From Rothia mucilaginosa (GTDB lineage Bacteria > Actinomycetota > Actinomycetes > Actinomycetales > Micrococcaceae): a stretch of DNA of 64,000 bases. The stretch is from NCBI RefSeq assembly GCF_019334805.1, contig NZ_CP079822.1, forward strand, positions 930,001 to 994,000, read 5' to 3'. Shown piece after piece: positions 61,353 through 64,000 of the stretch. The notes under the pieces are model-generated. The model did not search any database. It worked only from the letters and a program-made list of their open reading frames with translations, and was not told the origin of the DNA. How positions within the stretch are numbered: the stretch's first letter is position 1; the number at the start of each line of letters is the position of its first letter. The position numbers and the translations under genes were made by a program.

Positions 61353-62819
61353 ATGTCTTCTGAGAACACCGCGGCTCCCCAGAACCCCAAGGCAGAAGCC
61401 AAGGGCGCACTGGACCGTTACTTCAAAATCACTGAGCGAGGCTCCACCATCGCCGCCGAATTCCGCGGCGGCCTCGCCACCTTCTTCGCGATGAGCTACA
61501 TCGTCGTGCTGAACCCCCTCATCATCGGCCTCGGCAAGGACGCATCCGGCAACGCCCTCGGTGTACCGCAGGTCGCAGCAATGACCGCACTGGTCGCAGG
61601 CGTCATGACCATCCTCATGGGCGTCGTCGCCAAGCAGCCCTTCGCCATGGCGGCAGGCCTCGGCGTGAACGCACTGCTGGCAACCACCATCGCCTCCACC
61701 CCCGGACTGACCTGGCCCGCCATCATGGGCCTCGTCGTATGGGCTGGTGTGCTGATGACCATCCTCGTGCTGACCGGCTTCCGCACCGCAGTGTTCAACG
61801 CGGTTCCCGAATCGCTCAAGGTCGCAATCGTCGTCGGTATCGGCTTCTTCATTGCCTTCATCGGCCTCGTCAACGCAGGTATCATCCGCCGCATGCCCGA
61901 CGCAGCCGGCACCACCGTGCCCGTCTCCTTCGGCGTCAGCGGCCACCTGCTCGGCTGGCCCACCCTGGTCTTCCTCTTCGGCCTGTTCCTCACCATTGCG
62001 CTGTTCATTCGCAACGTGAAGGGTGCAATCCTCTACGGTGTGCTCGCCTCCACCGCCCTCTCCATCATCCTGGAGAAGGTCGTGCCCTCCGGCAGCTCGG
62101 TTAAGTCCCCCACCGGCTGGTCCCTGAACGTCCCCGTCTGGGACTCCAACACCAGCAAGCTGCCCAACTTCTCCCTGTTCGGCTCCGCTGACCTGTTCGG
62201 TGCCTTCGGCACCCTCGGCGGCATGGCAGCAGTTCTGCTGATCTTCACCATCCTCATCTCCGCGTTCTTCGACGCAATGGGCACCTCCGTCGGTCTCGCA
62301 ACCGAAGCAGGCACCATCAAGGACGGCCAGATCGAGAACGTCGACAAGGTCCTGCTCGTGGACGCCCTCGGCTCCGTAGCCGGCGGTGGCACCTCCTCCT
62401 CCGCAAGCCAGATCTTCGTGGAGTCCGCAACCGGTATCGGCGCGGGCGCACGCACCGGCTTCGCAAACATCGTCACCGGCGCGCTGTTCCTCGTCGCTAT
62501 CTTCCTGACCCCGCTGGTCACCATCGTGCCCTTCGAAGCTGTTGCACCCGCAATGGTGTTCGTTGGCTTCCTAATGATCCGCCAGGCAGTGAACATCGAC
62601 TGGAACGACTGGGGTCTGGGTATCCCCGCGTTCATGACCATCATCTTCATGCCCCTGTCCTACTCCATCGCGGACGGTATCGGCGCAGGCTTCCTGTCCT
62701 ACGTCTTCATCCGCCTGGTGCAGGGCCGCAGCAAGGACGTGCACTGGCTCATGTACGTGGTTTCCGCAGTGTTCCTCATCTTCTTCGCTAACGGCCTGAT
62801 TACCGGCTGGATGCACTAA
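61353..62819 (+). CDS. AzgA-family purine permease (adenine/guanine/hypoxanthine), copy 1
   Basis: A protein of 488 residues from ATG 61353. An upstream ATG at 61329 is in frame, but the start at 61353 matches copy 2 both in N-terminus (MSSENTAA versus MSEPQKAA) and in the ACGGA sequence ahead of it. NCS2/AzgA features are TTFFAMSYIVVLNPLIIGL-like helix 1 (here ATFFAMSYIVVLNPLI), MAAGLGVNALLA, DAMGTSVGLATEAG and SSSASQIFVESATGIGAGAR. It imports purine bases by proton symport. The exact base cannot be told from sequence. Confidence 0.9.
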   Translation: MSSENTAAPQNPKAEAKGALDRYFKITERGSTIAAEFRGGLATFFAMSYIVVLNPLIIGLGKDASGNALGVPQVAAMTALVAGVMTILMGVVAKQPFAMAAGLGVNALLATTIASTPGLTWPAIMGLVVWAGVLMTILVLTGFRTAVFNAVPESLKVAIVVGIGFFIAFIGLVNAGIIRRMPDAAGTTVPVSFGVSGHLLGWPTLVFLFGLFLTIALFIRNVKGAILYGVLASTALSIILEKVVPSGSSVKSPTGWSLNVPVWDSNTSKLPNFSLFGSADLFGAFGTLGGMAAVLLIFTILISAFFDAMGTSVGLATEAGTIKDGQIENVDKVLLVDALGSVAGGGTSSSASQIFVESATGIGAGARTGFANIVTGALFLVAIFLTPLVTIVPFEAVAPAMVFVGFLMIRQAVNIDWNDWGLGIPAFMTIIFMPLSYSIADGIGAGFLSYVFIRLVQGRSKDVHWLMYVVSAVFLIFFANGLITGWMH

Positions 62820-62865
62820 ATACATCGGGTGCCTCACCCTCCCACGTGGAGGCGCGGGCGCCATC

Positions 62866-62908
62866 AGGGCGGGGTATCGGCACCTTCGGGGTGCCGGTAC
62901 CCCGCCCT
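62866..62908 (+). terminator. Hairpin after the first azgA copy
   Basis: AGGGCGGGGTATCGGCACC pairs with GGTGCCGGTACCCCGCCCT (one mismatch) over a 5-nt loop. No T-run follows, so termination may be partial. The remaining sequence to 63165 shows no gene; repeated ACCCGCGA blocks occur near 63070-63120. Confidence 0.7.
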
Positions 62909-63165
62909 GCGCTATTCTTCCCTCTACCCCAACTACCCAATTCTGGGTTGCAGGGGTCGGGGAAACACCACATCACCGACTGAACCGCCGCACACAACGC
63001 GTTTCAACGGCACAAGCTAGGAGGCGGCGCCTACAATGGTTGAACCATCGTGGCGCCCAACCCGAGACTTACCCGCGAGCCTAGCCCGTGAAATTTACCT
63101 GCGAGCTTTACCCGCGAAACCGGCGGCGCAACAGTACACACCGAACAACATCAACGGATCCTCAC

Positions 63166-64000
63166 ATGTCTGAACCCCAGAAGGCGGCAGCGCCCACCAG
63201 CGCACTTGACCGCTACTTCAAGATTTCCGAACGCGGCTCCTCCATCGCCGCAGAATTCCGCGGCGGCCTCGCCGCATTCTTCGCCATGAGCTACATCGTG
63301 GTGCTGAACCCCCTCATCATCGGCCTCGGCAAGGACGCATCCGAACGTACCCTCGGTATCGCACCTGTCGCGGCTGTGACCGCGCTGGTTGCTGGCGTGA
63401 TGACCATCCTCATGGGTGTTATCGCCAGGCAGCCCTTCGCCATGGCGGCTGGCCTGGGCGTGAATGCGCTGCTCGCCTCCACCATTGCCACCACCCCGAA
63501 CCTGACCTGGGCAGACATCATGGGCCTGGTCGTTCTTGCCGGTCTGATCATGACCGTTCTGGTGCTCACCGGCTTCCGTACCGCGGTGTTTGAGGCGGTC
63601 CCCGAGTCGCTCAAGACCGCGATTGTGGTCGGTATCGGCTTCTTCATTTCCTTTATCGGTCTGGTCGACTCCGGCATTATCCGCCGTATGCCTGACGCTG
63701 CCGGCTCCACCGTTCCGGTGACCCTCGGCGCGGGCGGTCACCTGCTCGGCTGGCCCACTCTCGTCTTCCTCTTCGGTCTGTTCTTCACCATCGCCCTGTT
63801 TATCCGTAACGTGAAGGGCGCGATTCTGTGGGGCGTGCTCGCCTCCACCGCACTGTCCCTGATTCTGGAGGCGGTTGTCCCCTCCGGTTCCGTGACGAAG
63901 GCGGCAACCGGCTGGTCCCTGAACGTGCCTTCCCTAGCGGACATGGAGTTAACCACCCCGAACTTCTCCCTCATCGGTTCCGCTGACCTGTTCGGCGCAT
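63166..64000 (+). CDS. AzgA-family purine permease, copy 2 (3' truncated by window end)
   Basis: The frame opens at ATG 63166 (MSEPQKAAAPTSALDRYFKI) and is still open at base 64000, giving 278 residues. It is closely similar to copy 1 over the whole visible length, including AEFRGGLAAFFAMSYIVVLN, MAAGLGVNALLAS and LTGFRTAVFEAVPESLK, so it is a tandem duplicate. Differences are scattered, which suggests both copies are maintained and may differ in purine preference or control. Confidence 0.88.
   Translation, partial: MSEPQKAAAPTSALDRYFKISERGSSIAAEFRGGLAAFFAMSYIVVLNPLIIGLGKDASERTLGIAPVAAVTALVAGVMTILMGVIARQPFAMAAGLGVNALLASTIATTPNLTWADIMGLVVLAGLIMTVLVLTGFRTAVFEAVPESLKTAIVVGIGFFISFIGLVDSGIIRRMPDAAGSTVPVTLGAGGHLLGWPTLVFLFGLFFTIALFIRNVKGAILWGVLASTALSLILEAVVPSGSVTKAATGWSLNVPSLADMELTTPNFSLIGSADLFGA

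Overview
The window looks like chromosome from a high-GC Gram-positive bacterium of the Micrococcaceae, most probably an oral or airway Rothia. This is inference from gene content, since no database search was possible. The supporting features are purS-purQ-purL as separate genes, HtaA-type heme capture with an LAxTG cell-wall sorting signal, an FprA-type ferredoxin reductase, Tat-like lipoprotein signals, and GC-rich codon use. Both ends are cut inside genes: a DNA glycosylase-like gene on the left and a purine permease on the right.

Layout. 1-4320: end of a glycosylase-like gene, then purSQL. 4377-10829: heme island with heme oxygenase (minus) divergent from a wall-anchored three-domain HtaA protein and an hmuTUV-type ABC importer (plus). 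11104-13665: CtpE-like P-type ATPase. 13916-16370: beta-glucoside-type PTS EIIBCA gene whose leader carries a BglG/LicT-type antiterminator target overlapping a terminator. 16518-17561: membrane protein of unknown function. 17652-34426: a large minus-strand peptide-uptake locus, oppB-oppC-oppDF (fused ATPases) followed by six tandem paralogous family-5 binding lipoproteins, each with its own terminator. 34750-36222: complete IS3-family element with terminal repeats, a 3-bp target duplication and a -1 frameshift site. 36295-38840: TetR regulator and DHA2 drug exporter. 38954-43771: cardiolipin synthase, YdcF-like protein, RNase HI-like protein, ABM monooxygenase. 43849-46991: lipoprotein and ilvD. 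47306-49344: treC with tandem repeats upstream. 49396-52789: osmoprotectant (opuC-type) ABC operon. 52935-53333: tRNA-Glu, -Asp and -Phe. 53334-55034: gene-poor stretch with one small secreted cationic protein. 55128-57366: fprA and a DUF2218 gene with an upstream DtxR/IdeR-like box. 57417-60993: lactococcin-972-type bacteriocin with its transport/immunity genes. 61171-64000: two tandem AzgA-type purine permeases, the first behind a structured leader with a terminator.

Together the genes suggest a host-associated scavenger. It takes iron from heme (HtaA, HmuTUV, HmuO), peptides by one permease served by many receptors, sugars (PTS, TreC), purines (AzgA pair beside de novo purSQL) and osmoprotectants. 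It also appears armed against competitors with a secreted bacteriocin. The most unusual elements are the six-receptor peptide array with possible upstream leader ORFs, the two-cysteine lactococcin-972-like bacteriocin operon, and the RAT-controlled PTS gene with no antiterminator gene in the window.
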